This document shows, one piece after another, positions 41,521 to 51,439 of a stretch of 52,630 nucleotides of DNA. The first letter of the stretch is position 1. Each line of letters begins with the position of its first letter. Source of the DNA: a virus; the IMG/VR virus record IMGVR_UViG_3300031111_000529, positions 1 through 52,630 of that record; one strand, given 5' to 3'. The notes under the pieces were generated by a model that searched no databases, was not told the DNA's origin, and saw nothing but the letters and a program-made list of their open reading frames with translations. The translations under genes were made by a program, and so were the position numbers.

Positions 41521-42009
41521 TCAGTATCCGTCATGGCAGCTGTTTGGAGAGGAGAATACTTGCCGCCCACATTCATGACAGAACCGATCGGCTGGCTTCT
41601 GAAGACGGCCCTGCCAGATCCAGATGATCCGCCCGCAGTAGGGACAGCAAAGGCCATAGTGACGCGTAACTGCTTCGAAAATCACGAGCATCGGCCCAAA
41701 CAGGCCTATCAAGAGAAGCATGAATAATCCCATCCACACACTGTTTTCAGTTAAGGAGACCAAGACAAAAAAGAGACCAAACCAAAGCGGCAAGAACGCC
41801 ATACAGACCCACCTCATTCTTCGGGAGCGACGGGCGCGTTCCTGCCATTCCTTTGGCGTGATCAGCGGCACGTTGTTGGGAGGCTGTGCGTACGCTTCCC
41901 CTGTAAGGCATCCGAACGGACGCCGTATGCGTGGAACGAGCAACAGGAAGAAAACAGGAGGGATTGCGATTAGGAAACTGGCCAGACATTTCAGCAACAC
42001 CTTCCTCAT
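41521..42009 (-). CDS. Membrane protein with zinc ribbon, moron on the opposite strand
   Basis: A 162-residue protein lying against the direction of the tail genes. It has an N-terminal hydrophobic segment (LLKCLASFLIAIPPVFFLLL), two or three further helices (WVCMAFLPLWFGLFFVLVSL, WMGLFMLLLIGLFGPMLVIF) and a C-terminal cytosolic zinc ribbon (CCPYCGRIIW ... CHECGRQVF). The DNA is more AT-rich than the flanking tail genes. This is the usual picture of a moron expressed from the prophage, perhaps altering the host envelope. It separates two structural genes, and the downstream one has an odd start codon. Confidence 0.75.
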   Translation of the reverse strand: MRKVLLKCLASFLIAIPPVFFLLLVPRIRRPFGCLTGEAYAQPPNNVPLITPKEWQERARRSRRMRWVCMAFLPLWFGLFFVLVSLTENSVWMGLFMLLLIGLFGPMLVIFEAVTRHYGLCCPYCGRIIWIWQGRLQKPADRFCHECGRQVFSSPNSCHDGY

Positions 42010-42025
42010 CTAGAGGAGTATACCC

Positions 42026-42841
42026 ATAGCAAACAACCTGCGAAAGGTCAGGTCTGGCGATCCGCTTAGGATACCGGCCGCGACGTTCAACACGTTCGTT
42101 GATTCGGCGCAGGACTACCTTCAGCGCCAGCAGGGAACGGGCGGCAAGCCGACGCAGGCGTTTCGGCAGACCGGCATCGTGCATGTCAAGAACGCCAGCG
42201 GGGCCGACCGCGCCCGCTTTGCGGTGCTCGGCATCGACTCACCCATCTTCTCACCAAGTGAGGCGGCAGACAACTTCGCCAACCAGGTGGCGTTGGTCGG
42301 CGTGACGCCCACAGCAGACCATGCCGGCAAGTTCGTCGTCCTGTTGGAACCGATCGCCGACGGCGAGATCGGTCAGGCCGTTGTCAGCGGCGTGACGCCC
42401 GTCAAGGTCAACGTCACCGACGAAGCTCACACCCGCGCCGACGTCCAGGCGGGGCAGGCGGGCTATCTGGCCAGCGGCGACTCGGGATCGGCGCTGATCC
42501 TGTGGAAAGAAGCCGGCACGGGCGAGAAGTGGGCGCTGGTCAACCTTGGCATGCCGTCGGGCGAGGCCGGCAGCACCGTGTTCCCCGCCAAGGTAATCAG
42601 CTCGCAGGGAAGCGCCGTCTACACCGTGCGAGAGCAGGTGCACACGGCTCAGGGCGGGCTCATCGACAAGCCGGGCGTCGATGACGTGTCGGCGACGAAC
42701 CTGGCGGAGCTTTCCCAGGGGACGGGATCGGCGGTGGACGACGGGGCGGTGGTGCTGGTGGCGAGGTGTCTGGACCAGGCCGACCCGCCGGGCGAGCGAT
42801 ACGTGTTCGATCGGGCGGTGTACGCCAAGTATCTGGACTGA
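42026..42841 (+). CDS. Minor structural protein with probable non-standard ATA start
   Basis: A 271-residue structural protein. GTG 42179 is the first standard start, but clearly protein-like sequence continues upstream in frame (NNLRKVRSGDPLRIPAATFN, TFVDSAQDYLQRQQGTG, KPTQAFRQTGIVHVKNASG). It reaches ATA at 42026, seven bases after a perfect GAGGAG, and the frame is closed by TAG at 42011. The natural start would be ATG, so ATA looks like a single-base change. A CTG at 42038 could also serve. The C-terminal part is mixed alpha-beta. The mutation may lower expression. Confidence 0.72.
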   Translation: MANNLRKVRSGDPLRIPAATFNTFVDSAQDYLQRQQGTGGKPTQAFRQTGIVHVKNASGADRARFAVLGIDSPIFSPSEAADNFANQVALVGVTPTADHAGKFVVLLEPIADGEIGQAVVSGVTPVKVNVTDEAHTRADVQAGQAGYLASGDSGSALILWKEAGTGEKWALVNLGMPSGEAGSTVFPAKVISSQGSAVYTVREQVHTAQGGLIDKPGVDDVSATNLAELSQGTGSAVDDGAVVLVARCLDQADPPGERYVFDRAVYAKYLD

Positions 42842-42846
42842 CCGCC

Positions 42847-43884
42847 ATGGCCTACAGCGCGACCTGGGAGAACGGCAACGCACAGGGCAGGCTGGACGCC
42901 GGCGTGCACTTCGCCTGCCTGTCCGACGCCGACGAGCTGGCCGAGAGGGTGAACCGACGCAGGCGGCTGGTGTACCAGTACGGGCAGGACTTCTCATCGG
43001 CAATCTACAGCGGCGCGTGGGTGGAGAACGACTTGCTGGCCGAGGAGACCGTTCCTCCCTTTACCAACCTTCGCGCGAACATAACCGGCACGATACTTGA
43101 GCCGGCCGTGGGTGGCCTGGGTGGGACGCCTGCCACGCCGCAGGACATGGACTGGCTCTGGCCGGTAGGCGACGGGGATCAGGGCAAGATTATTGTCGGG
43201 AGTGCCGCCGGCGAAGGCGAGGTCAACCTATTCCAGAAGCTCAACGGTACGACCTACTGGACGGATACCAACCTCCTTCCTGGGCAGACGGGGGTGCGGG
43301 CGGTGCACTTCAATGAGCTTCGCCAAGCCATCGAGTGGATACACCGCGGCCGATGGCGGCTGCCGATCTACTTCTCGGCAGGGATCTTCTCGATCCTGCC
43401 GGATACGCCGTGGCTCGACCAGGCCGTCGCCAACAACGGCTCAGACGAGGTCAGAAGCATCGGCTTTGCACTGCTCGTGCCATCTGGGACGCCCATCCGC
43501 GGGCCTATCGACGTGGACGTGCGCAACGCCAGCGCGCTCTCCATCACCGCCGACAAGGACTGCACCATCCAGGCATATCACTGCCTCCGACCGATCGTGT
43601 GGGATACCGATCCGCCGTCCTGGAATGAGTATCAGCCCAACGCCAACAAGGCATGGACGACTGCGGGCGGCGTGGGCGAGGGCGACTCGACGCTGATCGG
43701 TTCCGTTGCCTTGACGGCCGACGAGCCGGGGAGCATATCGAACTCCGCACTTGCTTCGGCACTGCAGGCCATGGTCGATGGGGCCGAGACGAACTTCCTC
43801 CTCCGCCGCGCCGACACCGGCTCACCGACCATCAACATATCCGGCGAAGTTACCATCGAGTTCGATCTGGACCCCGATGGGTGA
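42847..43884 (+). CDS. Last structural gene: hypothetical minor tail / receptor-binding region protein
   Basis: A 345-residue protein starting MAYSATWENGNAQGRLDAG, five bases after the preceding stop. Beta-rich segments (PIDVDVRNASALSITADKDC, RWRLPIYFSAGIFSILPDTP) suggest a virion surface protein. Being the last gene of the late operon, it is in the position of tail fibre or receptor-binding proteins. No trimeric repeat or chaperone domain is seen. A long hairpin overlaps its stop codon. Confidence 0.72.
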   Translation: MAYSATWENGNAQGRLDAGVHFACLSDADELAERVNRRRRLVYQYGQDFSSAIYSGAWVENDLLAEETVPPFTNLRANITGTILEPAVGGLGGTPATPQDMDWLWPVGDGDQGKIIVGSAAGEGEVNLFQKLNGTTYWTDTNLLPGQTGVRAVHFNELRQAIEWIHRGRWRLPIYFSAGIFSILPDTPWLDQAVANNGSDEVRSIGFALLVPSGTPIRGPIDVDVRNASALSITADKDCTIQAYHCLRPIVWDTDPPSWNEYQPNANKAWTTAGGVGEGDSTLIGSVALTADEPGSISNSALASALQAMVDGAETNFLLRRADTGSPTINISGEVTIEFDLDPDG

Positions 43885-43927
43885 TGTGGGCTAGGACGAC
43901 CGGCCCACTTGCGTCGTCCCCCATCAC
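43881..43927 (+). terminator. Long hairpin overlapping the end of the late operon
   Basis: TGATGTGGG (43882-43890) pairs with CCCCCATCA (43918-43926), eight of nine positions. ACGAC/GTCGT form an inner stem, and GTGGGC/GCCCAC is an alternative pairing. It starts at the stop codon of the last structural gene, so it is likely the late terminator although no U-run follows. Confidence 0.55.
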
Positions 43928-43979
43928 TGTGGCCCGTCCAGTCTCGGCCGCCTTACCGCCCGCCAGGAAGACTACCGAC

Positions 43980-43995
43980 GCCCCCGGCGGGGGGC
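43980..43995. terminator. Short GC hairpin in the convergent region
   Basis: GCCCCC (43980-43985) and GGGGGC (43990-43995) around GGCG. It lies between the late operon and the convergent LEPR-XLL gene and could stop transcription from either side. The right attachment site may lie near here. Confidence 0.45.
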
Positions 43996-44116
43996 ACTCT
44001 TCGCAGTAGTTGCTGTTGGTGCTGCCCCAGACTCATGCACAAGCCAACGTAGACGTAAGGCAGTGCGAATCGTACCTACATAGGATGGACCTTTCCTCAT
44101 ATCTGGTCCATTCCCG

Positions 44117-47100
44117 CTACACCGACTCAATAACGAACCATTCGCCATTGGCCAATTCGAAGGTGCCGCTTAGGCAATTCGCGCAGCTTACTATTGCGCT
44201 GCCGGTCACCTGCAACGAAGGGATGTTCGGACCACCGACCCACGGGCCGTAGAGCAGTCCGCAGCCCAGGCCTAGTCTCTTCGCGTCCCCGTCGATCACC
44301 AGCTTGCAGTCCAGGTCTCCCAAGAACAGGCTACCCACGTCGCCCGCAATATAGCTCGTGCCGCCGTTGCCCAGCCGGCCGGCTATCTTGCCTCTCCTCA
44401 AAGCAACACTATCCGTCGAGGAGAGTTCGAAGTGGGCCTGGAGGTCACCGGCAATCGCCTCAAGCCCTCTCCGACGGTTAGCCCTACGGCCTGTCGTCAT
44501 GATCGTACCGATCCAAGGTGCGCGAATGACATCGATCTGGTCGTCTGTGTCAAGCCACTCGATGGCCCTAAGGGACTGTATAGGCAATCCATGCGTGTCG
44601 ATGCTGGTATCTGCCAAGCGGCCGAACTGCATGGTGACCTTGTCCCGCCGGGATATCGGCCCACCACTCGCGTTGATTTCTATCAGGTGCGAATCGGCGA
44701 CATTCCGCAGCGTCATCCTCTTTAGTAGTCCGTCCACGCGCATGTTGCCCAGCAGATCAGTTGTCTGAGCCAGCAGATTCTTGAGCGAGCCATATACGAT
44801 GATGTCGCCAACTGTGGTGGACGAGCCGGCTCCTCTTGTCTGAATCTTCAGTGATGAGGTCAAGTCTGTCTCGGCGAGCATGATCTGGCCTATGTCGCTA
44901 TTGCCACTTCGATCAAAACTCAGCCACGCTCTGCCTTTGCATGACAGAGACACGATCACCAGATCCCCGCTGGCGTCATAGAACGAGTACCTCTCGCCTG
45001 CCGCCAGCTCAATTACTGGCCCCACGTCAATGGTCACAGTGGCCGGTGAGCTGGCGAGAACGTTGCCGCTGCTGCCGGCAGGATCACCAGTATCTGTGAC
45101 AGTGAAGCTGAAGGTGTCGATCCCAGCGAAGCCGGCGTCCGGCACATAGCGGAAAAGCCCATGCCCGATGTCCTCCAGTGAACCATGCTGAGGCCCGCTG
45201 GTTACTGTGAAGGTCAAGTTGGCAAATGGGGTCTCCAGATCGCTGCCTTCGAGGTCCATAGAAATAGATTGCCCGCCCGGCCCGTTCAGAGCCAGATTCT
45301 GCGCAGTCGGCAAGTCATTCACTGGGCTGACAGTGATATGGACCGTGGCTGTATCTGACACGCCATCGGCTGAGATTGTGTAAGTGAAGCTATCCTCACC
45401 GTTGAAGTCTGGGTCCGGCTGGTACGTGAACGTCTCGTCGGGCGAATGAACGAGGCTGCCGTGAGCAGGCTGAGACCACTCAGTCAGGTTCTGTGCGTTC
45501 GTATCATCAGCCAGGAAGTCGATCTCCTGATGGCCGCCATCCTCATCAAAGGTGAAGTGATCATCGACGGCGTCAATCACGGGGATGGTCATTGCCGACA
45601 TCGCCGCCGAAGGAGTGGTTTCGTTCGCGTTGGCGGACCTGTCCCTGGTCTTGACGAGATAGGTGTAGGTTGTGCCTGGCGACAACTCCAGATCCTCGTA
45701 GACAGGATTGTCCTGCCACTCGCTGTCGTTTCCGCCTGGATTCCCCGAGGTCTCCTCGAAGTAGTATTCGACGCCACTGGGATCGTCGGCTGTCGTCGCA
45801 ACCATCCTGATCGAAGTATGACCTGTTGCATACGGTGCTGTCTCCCACGTACTGGGATCCGGATACGGAGCAAGGTCATCCGGCTCCTCATCAGGTGTGG
45901 CCGGCAGCTCTGTTGACGGGCCTGCTTCGTTCAGATTGGCTGACATATCCCGGGTCCAGATCCTGTAGGCGTAGGTCGTGCCCGGCAGCAAGCCACCGTC
46001 CTGATATACCGGGTCGGACTGCCAACCGCTGTCGTCTCCGCCGGGATTGCCGGTAGTCTCCTCGAAGAAGTACTCAACTCCGCTTGGGTCCGTCACTACG
46101 ATCGACGCCATCTCGATCGACGTGGGGCCCGTCGCATAGGGGACAGTCTGCCAGCTTGGGGCGGGTGTCGGCGGAGTTTCGTCCTCATCATTGACGATGG
46201 TTACCTGGTGCGTTGTGTCTATGCCTGCATAGGAAGCAGTTATTGTGCACACCTGATCCGACGGCACCGACGAGGCCGTGAGCTTGCCAGTGTGATTGAT
46301 GGTGGCATACTGCGAATCCGTCTCCCAGGAAACCGAGTTCGTTATGTCCTGGTCGCTGCCATCGTCATAGAAGGCCGTGCAAGTGTAGTTGGCAGAGCCG
46401 TTCTCGGTTGCCTCTGTCGGGCCGGTGATGGCAATGCCGGTGAGACTGATGTCGTCATCGAAGATATTGACGGTTGCGCCAGCCGATGAGCCGACGGCAT
46501 AGCCTGCCCCATCAGTCACCGTCAGCTCGAGCAGCTCAACCTGTTCGCCAACAGCGTCGTCCACCGGTACCACGATGATGCTGGCAGTGGACGAGTTGAC
46601 TACGATGCTCGCCGTACCTGCAGTTACATCCAGGTTCGTGATCGACGCGCCAGGAGTGTCTGTAGTAAGGGTGAAATCATCTCCGTAGAGCGGCACAGCA
46701 GTGCCGACCGTCGGCCAGGCAAAGTTGATGGTTAGGGGCCAGCTGTCATCGCCGTCTGCGATATTGATGGTGAACGCTCCGGTATCTGCGCCCGGTTCCG
46801 ATGCGTCGGCATCACTGGCTTCGATCTGGACCGTCGGCAGGGCTGGCTCAGTGGCAAGGACCGAGATTGTGTAGCTGTCTATCGTGTCGTTGTTGTTGTA
46901 TTCATCGATCTTGACATAATAGATGCCTGGATCGAGAGCGTCTCCGCCGGTCCGCACGATGCGCGAGAAGTTGTCATTCCCGCCGTCGTCGTCATATTCG
47001 ATCTCATTGGACCAGTTGTTCGGCCCATACAGCCACATGCGGGTGTCTCCGGAGGAGCCATCCGTCTCTATTGTGATATTGGACCTTTCTGCGAGCGTGA

Positions 47101-50100
47101 AGCTGACCCAGTCCACATCGGAGCCGACGTGTATGCTGTGTTCCTGCGGCGTGCCATCAGTGGGTATTGCCGTTGCCCGGCTGGCAAGATCGTCATCTTC
47201 ATAGTCATCGCCGGGGTCTATGATCACGCCCGTGCCGGTCAGACTGATCTGGTAGCTTCCTTCGTCGGGGTCGTCACTGTGTAGCGTCAGAATATCGGTG
47301 AATTCGTCTTCGTCGGTCGGTGAGAAGGTGACGGTGAAGGTCTGTGTACCGCCAGGTGCGATGACCCAGTTATCGCCGGGCCCGCTTCCGTTGGTGGGGT
47401 CGATCTCGAACGGCTGTCCGAGCCCGGAAGCCCATTGGACGGTGAGATCGCCATCCCCTTGATTGCGGATCGTGAAGGTCTCCGCATCGCTACTGCTGGC
47501 CTCAACATTGCCGAAGCTATAGTCGTGCACACCGTCCGGGCGGCCAGGCAGTTCGACGTCGATATCTGGCGTGAGCACATAGGCTGTTCCGTAAAGCTCC
47601 ACATCATGCCTTACGTAATCCCGACCAGGTTTCGTCTCAAGATACAGCCTCAGTTCTCCTTGGTGATCCCCCTCGCTTTGGGGCGAGTATGTAATGGTGA
47701 ACGCCCGGGACTCGCCTGGAGAAAGCAGCTCATCATCTTGCTCGTCAGTGGGATCAAGGGCAGCCAGTATCCCGAAGGGCAAGCCATGTATTGATGCTCC
47801 AGTCAAGATTACGTCTTCGTTGCTCTCGTTGGTGATGAGGACAGTCGCCGAGGTGCTGTCTCCCACGAGGACGTACCCGAAGTCATGTGCCTGGATGCCC
47901 AGCAGTCCATCTGTCTGGACCGTGAACTCCAGCTGGTCGAACCCCGACGACCATTGCCAGGGATCAAGCCAGCGTAGCCCATCACCGCCAAACACGAGGC
48001 CGAATGGGCCATTGTCCCCGATCTCGGCCCACCCATACAGACTGGGTTGCCCCCATGTTCCGGGGAAGAGGCCCCAGCTTGACGATGTACCAGCAAGTTC
48101 CGGTGCTCGACCAACAACCTGTAGGCCAAAGTCGTCCCATGGCAACGCTTGAAGATTTCCCCAGTGATACTCCGTGTCGTGCGAGTTTCCTTGATGCCCT
48201 GGCGTAAACCAGTCTGTTTCGCCTGCTGAGTAATAGCTCGCGTGTCCCCCGAGCCCGACAAACACATCCGGATGCCCATCCGCGCCCGCTGCCATTTCCC
48301 ACGGAACCGTCTGTCCGCCGTCAAGCATCCACGGCTCGAGCCCGGGCACAGTTGTTGACCATCCCTCCCAGTGCCTTTCGTGCTGGGCGCAGGCAAGCCT
48401 TGTCGGTGCAAAAAACGGACCCGCTGGATCCCGCTCAAGGAATACGGTGATGCCCTCCCAATCGCCTTCGTGAGTATTGTAGCCGCCGTGGTCCTTCCAA
48501 TTACTGTACTCGTAGAGGAACCAGTAGTTGATCGCTATGGTGCCCTCCTCCCATAGGTCAGAAACGATGGACGAATATATGACCCGCGGTGTGTTGTCGG
48601 GGACAGTGCGGGAAAACTCTAGATCCAGATAGGCATTCGCGTCCGCGACGGTGCCCAGGGACCCAGACAACTCAACGTCCTGTCCGTCAACAACAAGATT
48701 CGCGGTTTGGATAAAGGCCTCTGCGGATATCGGGACGTAGTCTTCACTGCCGTTGAAGTAAAGGTTCGGTGCATAAGCACTGGCCAGGTCGCCGAAGTCG
48801 GTCACGCCGAAGGAGTTGCCCAGCCCGTCCTCAAAGACGAGTTCAGATAGGACGCCCTGACTCATCGAGGGGCGATCACTTACGAAGGACGTTTCTAGCC
48901 TATCCTCCGAATGCGGGCCAGTGAGGGTAAACGTCACCCCTTCAATCATGTAGGCATCTGGTGCCTGGATGTACTGGATCTGCAACATGTATTGATCAGC
49001 ATCCAGATAGGGGATCGTGGCGACCCACCAAGTGCCGATTCCGAAGACTCGCTCAAAGGCATAGGAGTCATTTCCGATGGTCACGTAGGGGACGTAGGGG
49101 TCGTCAACCAGGTCGAATCCGCTCCCCGAGCCCTCGAAGGTAACTTTGAGTGTATACTCCCCGCTTGATCCTGCAGTGATGTCCACATCGACGGCGAACA
49201 CGTCAGACGCATACGCCCACCAACGGCTGATGGTATCAATCATGCTGACGCCGGATTCTACCGTGATGGGTATGGACAGTTCGTTGTTGTCCTCGTCGCT
49301 CTCATCAACTGTCTTATAGACATGGCTGCCCGTATAATCGGCAACGGCAGTCAGGTAATAGGTCCCTGGCGCGACGTCAGGGATCACGAAGTTTGGCTCT
49401 AGTGGTGCTTGCGTTGGGCTATCGGGGGATTCCTGAAGATAGCTCAAGACGCCGACGTTGGGGATGTTCCCTTCGCCGATGAATACCTCGCGGCTACCCT
49501 GTGTTGATCCCCACCAGTAGCCTATCTGGCTCTTGGGGGCGTCGCCCAGATCGAAGTTCTTGACGATGGCATCGATTTCAATGTCGTCCCCGGGAATCAC
49601 TGTTGTCTTGGATGGTACCAGTGATATCACGCGGAGGTCCGGCTTTGGAGGCTCACTCACATCGAAGATCACGGACTTACTATCGTTCTCCGCACCATCC
49701 GGCTCGTCGATGTCGTCATCGGCGTCCGCCACCGCCGTAATGTAGTAGCGACCAGGATCGAGGCCGGCATCGACTGCCCATGAGATGCTGTCCTCTTCTT
49801 CCTCGCCTACCGATATCCCGTTGATCTCATACAGATTGGGCGTCCAACCCCATCCGATCTCCTGCCACAACTCTCCAGAACTTCGGCCGATGTAGTATCG
49901 GACCTTGCACCACTTGTTCCAACCGGTATCCACTTCCCCATCATTCTTGGTATCTGATGTAATGGAGATGCTCTGACCGACATGGCCACTGCTTTCAGAC
50001 AGGATCAGCCTGCTAATGACCAAGTCAGGCTTGGGTGGCTCATTGACATGGATCGACCAACTGACACTAGCGGTATCCCCACTCTCATCAGCAAATACAC

Positions 50101-50836
50101 AAGTCAGCGCATAGTCTCCAGCAACATCGAAGCGATGAGAGTAGCTACTTATGATGTCTGACTCGTGCCCCATGTAATCGTGGTCTGAATCGTTCTCTGG
50201 GCCCGACAATGTCCAATCCGCATAGTCGATATCGCCACCAGCATCTTGGCCGCGCGCTTGGAACGTGTAGTTCGTATCATAGTCAAGAGTCTTAGAACTG
50301 TCTTCAGGCGAGTATCTGGACGCCGTCGGATCAGGGTCCCGGACAGAAACTTGATGCACTGTAGAGCTGCCATCCGGATTGGAGCCATTCCAGTCGTTAT
50401 CATCAATCTCGGCCCACACAAACAACTCAACGCCATTGCCGCCGTCGTCATGGGCGCTCAGATCGATGTCGTAGAACCAATCGTAGTACCAAGTGTCTTG
50501 GCTGGAGATTTCAAACGGGTTGTCCTTCTGCGAGATGTTGTTGTAGATGTTGCTCCAATCTGCATTGTTGGAAGAGTTCCCGTCATCATCGTCGCGAAGA
50601 TCCAAGTCGGTGACTTGCCAAGGGCCATCGTTGTCATCACCGCTGAGTTTGATGCGCACCCTCACGTCGACTAGTTCGCCCGGATCAACTTGAGTGGGAC
50701 AAGAGTAGATTTCTGCGGTGACCGTGCCATCGAGCAGCAATCTAGGTTCAAGCTGTTCGAGAAGCGGAGATGCTTCACAGGAGTCCGGATTCTCTGATAG
50801 TGTGACTCGTCGTTGTCTCAACCCATCAAGACCCAT
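44117..50836 (-). CDS. Giant multidomain LEPR-XLL surface protein with Vps62/NPP1-like domain
   Basis: A 2239-residue protein. GAAAGGG before ATG 50836 selects this start. The LEPR-XLL motif LEPRLLLDG is at residues 29-37, a planctomycete export-associated signature. Then follow an Ig-like region, two CARDB domains (PDLVISRLILSES, PDLRVISLVPSKT), a Vps62/NPP1-like domain with HEGDWE near residue 790 and GGHASYYS, HYDIN-like choice-of-anchor modules (FGNVEASSSDAETF), a PPC domain (SDVDWVSFTLAE), Calx-beta, a BIG2-like domain, two near-identical FN3-like modules (SGVEYFFEET) and VCBS/cadherin-like repeats (DSFTYTIS). The C-terminus is beta-rich without an obvious anchor. It is probably a host adhesin lying just outside the prophage. 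Confidence 0.9.
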   Translation of the reverse strand: MGLDGLRQRRVTLSENPDSCEASPLLEQLEPRLLLDGTVTAEIYSCPTQVDPGELVDVRVRIKLSGDDNDGPWQVTDLDLRDDDDGNSSNNADWSNIYNNISQKDNPFEISSQDTWYYDWFYDIDLSAHDDGGNGVELFVWAEIDDNDWNGSNPDGSSTVHQVSVRDPDPTASRYSPEDSSKTLDYDTNYTFQARGQDAGGDIDYADWTLSGPENDSDHDYMGHESDIISSYSHRFDVAGDYALTCVFADESGDTASVSWSIHVNEPPKPDLVISRLILSESSGHVGQSISITSDTKNDGEVDTGWNKWCKVRYYIGRSSGELWQEIGWGWTPNLYEINGISVGEEEEDSISWAVDAGLDPGRYYITAVADADDDIDEPDGAENDSKSVIFDVSEPPKPDLRVISLVPSKTTVIPGDDIEIDAIVKNFDLGDAPKSQIGYWWGSTQGSREVFIGEGNIPNVGVLSYLQESPDSPTQAPLEPNFVIPDVAPGTYYLTAVADYTGSHVYKTVDESDEDNNELSIPITVESGVSMIDTISRWWAYASDVFAVDVDITAGSSGEYTLKVTFEGSGSGFDLVDDPYVPYVTIGNDSYAFERVFGIGTWWVATIPYLDADQYMLQIQYIQAPDAYMIEGVTFTLTGPHSEDRLETSFVSDRPSMSQGVLSELVFEDGLGNSFGVTDFGDLASAYAPNLYFNGSEDYVPISAEAFIQTANLVVDGQDVELSGSLGTVADANAYLDLEFSRTVPDNTPRVIYSSIVSDLWEEGTIAINYWFLYEYSNWKDHGGYNTHEGDWEGITVFLERDPAGPFFAPTRLACAQHERHWEGWSTTVPGLEPWMLDGGQTVPWEMAAGADGHPDVFVGLGGHASYYSAGETDWFTPGHQGNSHDTEYHWGNLQALPWDDFGLQVVGRAPELAGTSSSWGLFPGTWGQPSLYGWAEIGDNGPFGLVFGGDGLRWLDPWQWSSGFDQLEFTVQTDGLLGIQAHDFGYVLVGDSTSATVLITNESNEDVILTGASIHGLPFGILAALDPTDEQDDELLSPGESRAFTITYSPQSEGDHQGELRLYLETKPGRDYVRHDVELYGTAYVLTPDIDVELPGRPDGVHDYSFGNVEASSSDAETFTIRNQGDGDLTVQWASGLGQPFEIDPTNGSGPGDNWVIAPGGTQTFTVTFSPTDEDEFTDILTLHSDDPDEGSYQISLTGTGVIIDPGDDYEDDDLASRATAIPTDGTPQEHSIHVGSDVDWVSFTLAERSNITIETDGSSGDTRMWLYGPNNWSNEIEYDDDGGNDNFSRIVRTGGDALDPGIYYVKIDEYNNNDTIDSYTISVLATEPALPTVQIEASDADASEPGADTGAFTINIADGDDSWPLTINFAWPTVGTAVPLYGDDFTLTTDTPGASITNLDVTAGTASIVVNSSTASIIVVPVDDAVGEQVELLELTVTDGAGYAVGSSAGATVNIFDDDISLTGIAITGPTEATENGSANYTCTAFYDDGSDQDITNSVSWETDSQYATINHTGKLTASSVPSDQVCTITASYAGIDTTHQVTIVNDEDETPPTPAPSWQTVPYATGPTSIEMASIVVTDPSGVEYFFEETTGNPGGDDSGWQSDPVYQDGGLLPGTTYAYRIWTRDMSANLNEAGPSTELPATPDEEPDDLAPYPDPSTWETAPYATGHTSIRMVATTADDPSGVEYYFEETSGNPGGNDSEWQDNPVYEDLELSPGTTYTYLVKTRDRSANANETTPSAAMSAMTIPVIDAVDDHFTFDEDGGHQEIDFLADDTNAQNLTEWSQPAHGSLVHSPDETFTYQPDPDFNGEDSFTYTISADGVSDTATVHITVSPVNDLPTAQNLALNGPGGQSISMDLEGSDLETPFANLTFTVTSGPQHGSLEDIGHGLFRYVPDAGFAGIDTFSFTVTDTGDPAGSSGNVLASSPATVTIDVGPVIELAAGERYSFYDASGDLVIVSLSCKGRAWLSFDRSGNSDIGQIMLAETDLTSSLKIQTRGAGSSTTVGDIIVYGSLKNLLAQTTDLLGNMRVDGLLKRMTLRNVADSHLIEINASGGPISRRDKVTMQFGRLADTSIDTHGLPIQSLRAIEWLDTDDQIDVIRAPWIGTIMTTGRRANRRRGLEAIAGDLQAHFELSSTDSVALRRGKIAGRLGNGGTSYIAGDVGSLFLGDLDCKLVIDGDAKRLGLGCGLLYGPWVGGPNIPSLQVTGSAIVSCANCLSGTFELANGEWFVIESV

Positions 50837-51439
50837 TTCGTAGCCCTTTCGTGCCAACAGCCGCCCTGACCAGTGGCGTAGCGACGCCCACCGGCAATCA
50901 GGAACAGTATCCCCTGGTAGAGGCGCACCCACTCCCCAGGCCACATCACGTCGGACAGGTAGAATGCTGTGGGAAACAGATAGGATCGGCCCTCAGTCTG
51001 GACTTCCCGGCTGAGGCCCCAACTCCCACGCTGTAAGACACATGTGAAAAGCATCTTACCACGGCAATGGGAAATGTCAACGGTTTTCCCTAGATTGAGA
51101 TCAGCTCAATCATCAGCGGCGGTCTTCAGCGACTTGTCCACCCGTAGCTCGGGGGGTGCCACTGTTGCTTCTCGTCGAGGATAGATGGTGAGGCCCCCTT
51201 CTCGGACAAGAGCGGCGCTAATGCAGAACGAGCAGGGGACGGGTGTTCAGGTTGTTCCAGGGCAAAGGGCCACCTAATCGGGGTGGCTGGTGAACAAGGC
51301 AGGCCGAGGCACCGCAGATTGGGGGGGCGAAGGGAGCCCGCGACATGGACTTTGGGCAGTTCCGGAGTTACGATTCGTTCCCGATGTGCTCTGGCACCTG
51401 CTGGTCCGACTGACCAGAACGACGTCGAAAGGGAAGCAT
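50837..51439. other. Divergent intergenic region (603 bp)
   Basis: This stretch separates the divergent LEPR-XLL and lipoprotein genes. No gene is convincing. Dyads seen are GATTGAG-ATCAG-CTCAATC (51093-51111) and GTAAGA/TCTTAC (51033-51038 with 51054-51059) enclosing the palindrome CACATGTG (51039-51046). These look like operator sites for the two promoters expected here. Confidence 0.5.

Noticed and set aside
51093-51111. GATTGAG/CTCAATC dyad considered as a phage att core
   Set aside because: No matching sequence was found near the integrase end. It lies well inside the probable host region, so an operator is more likely.
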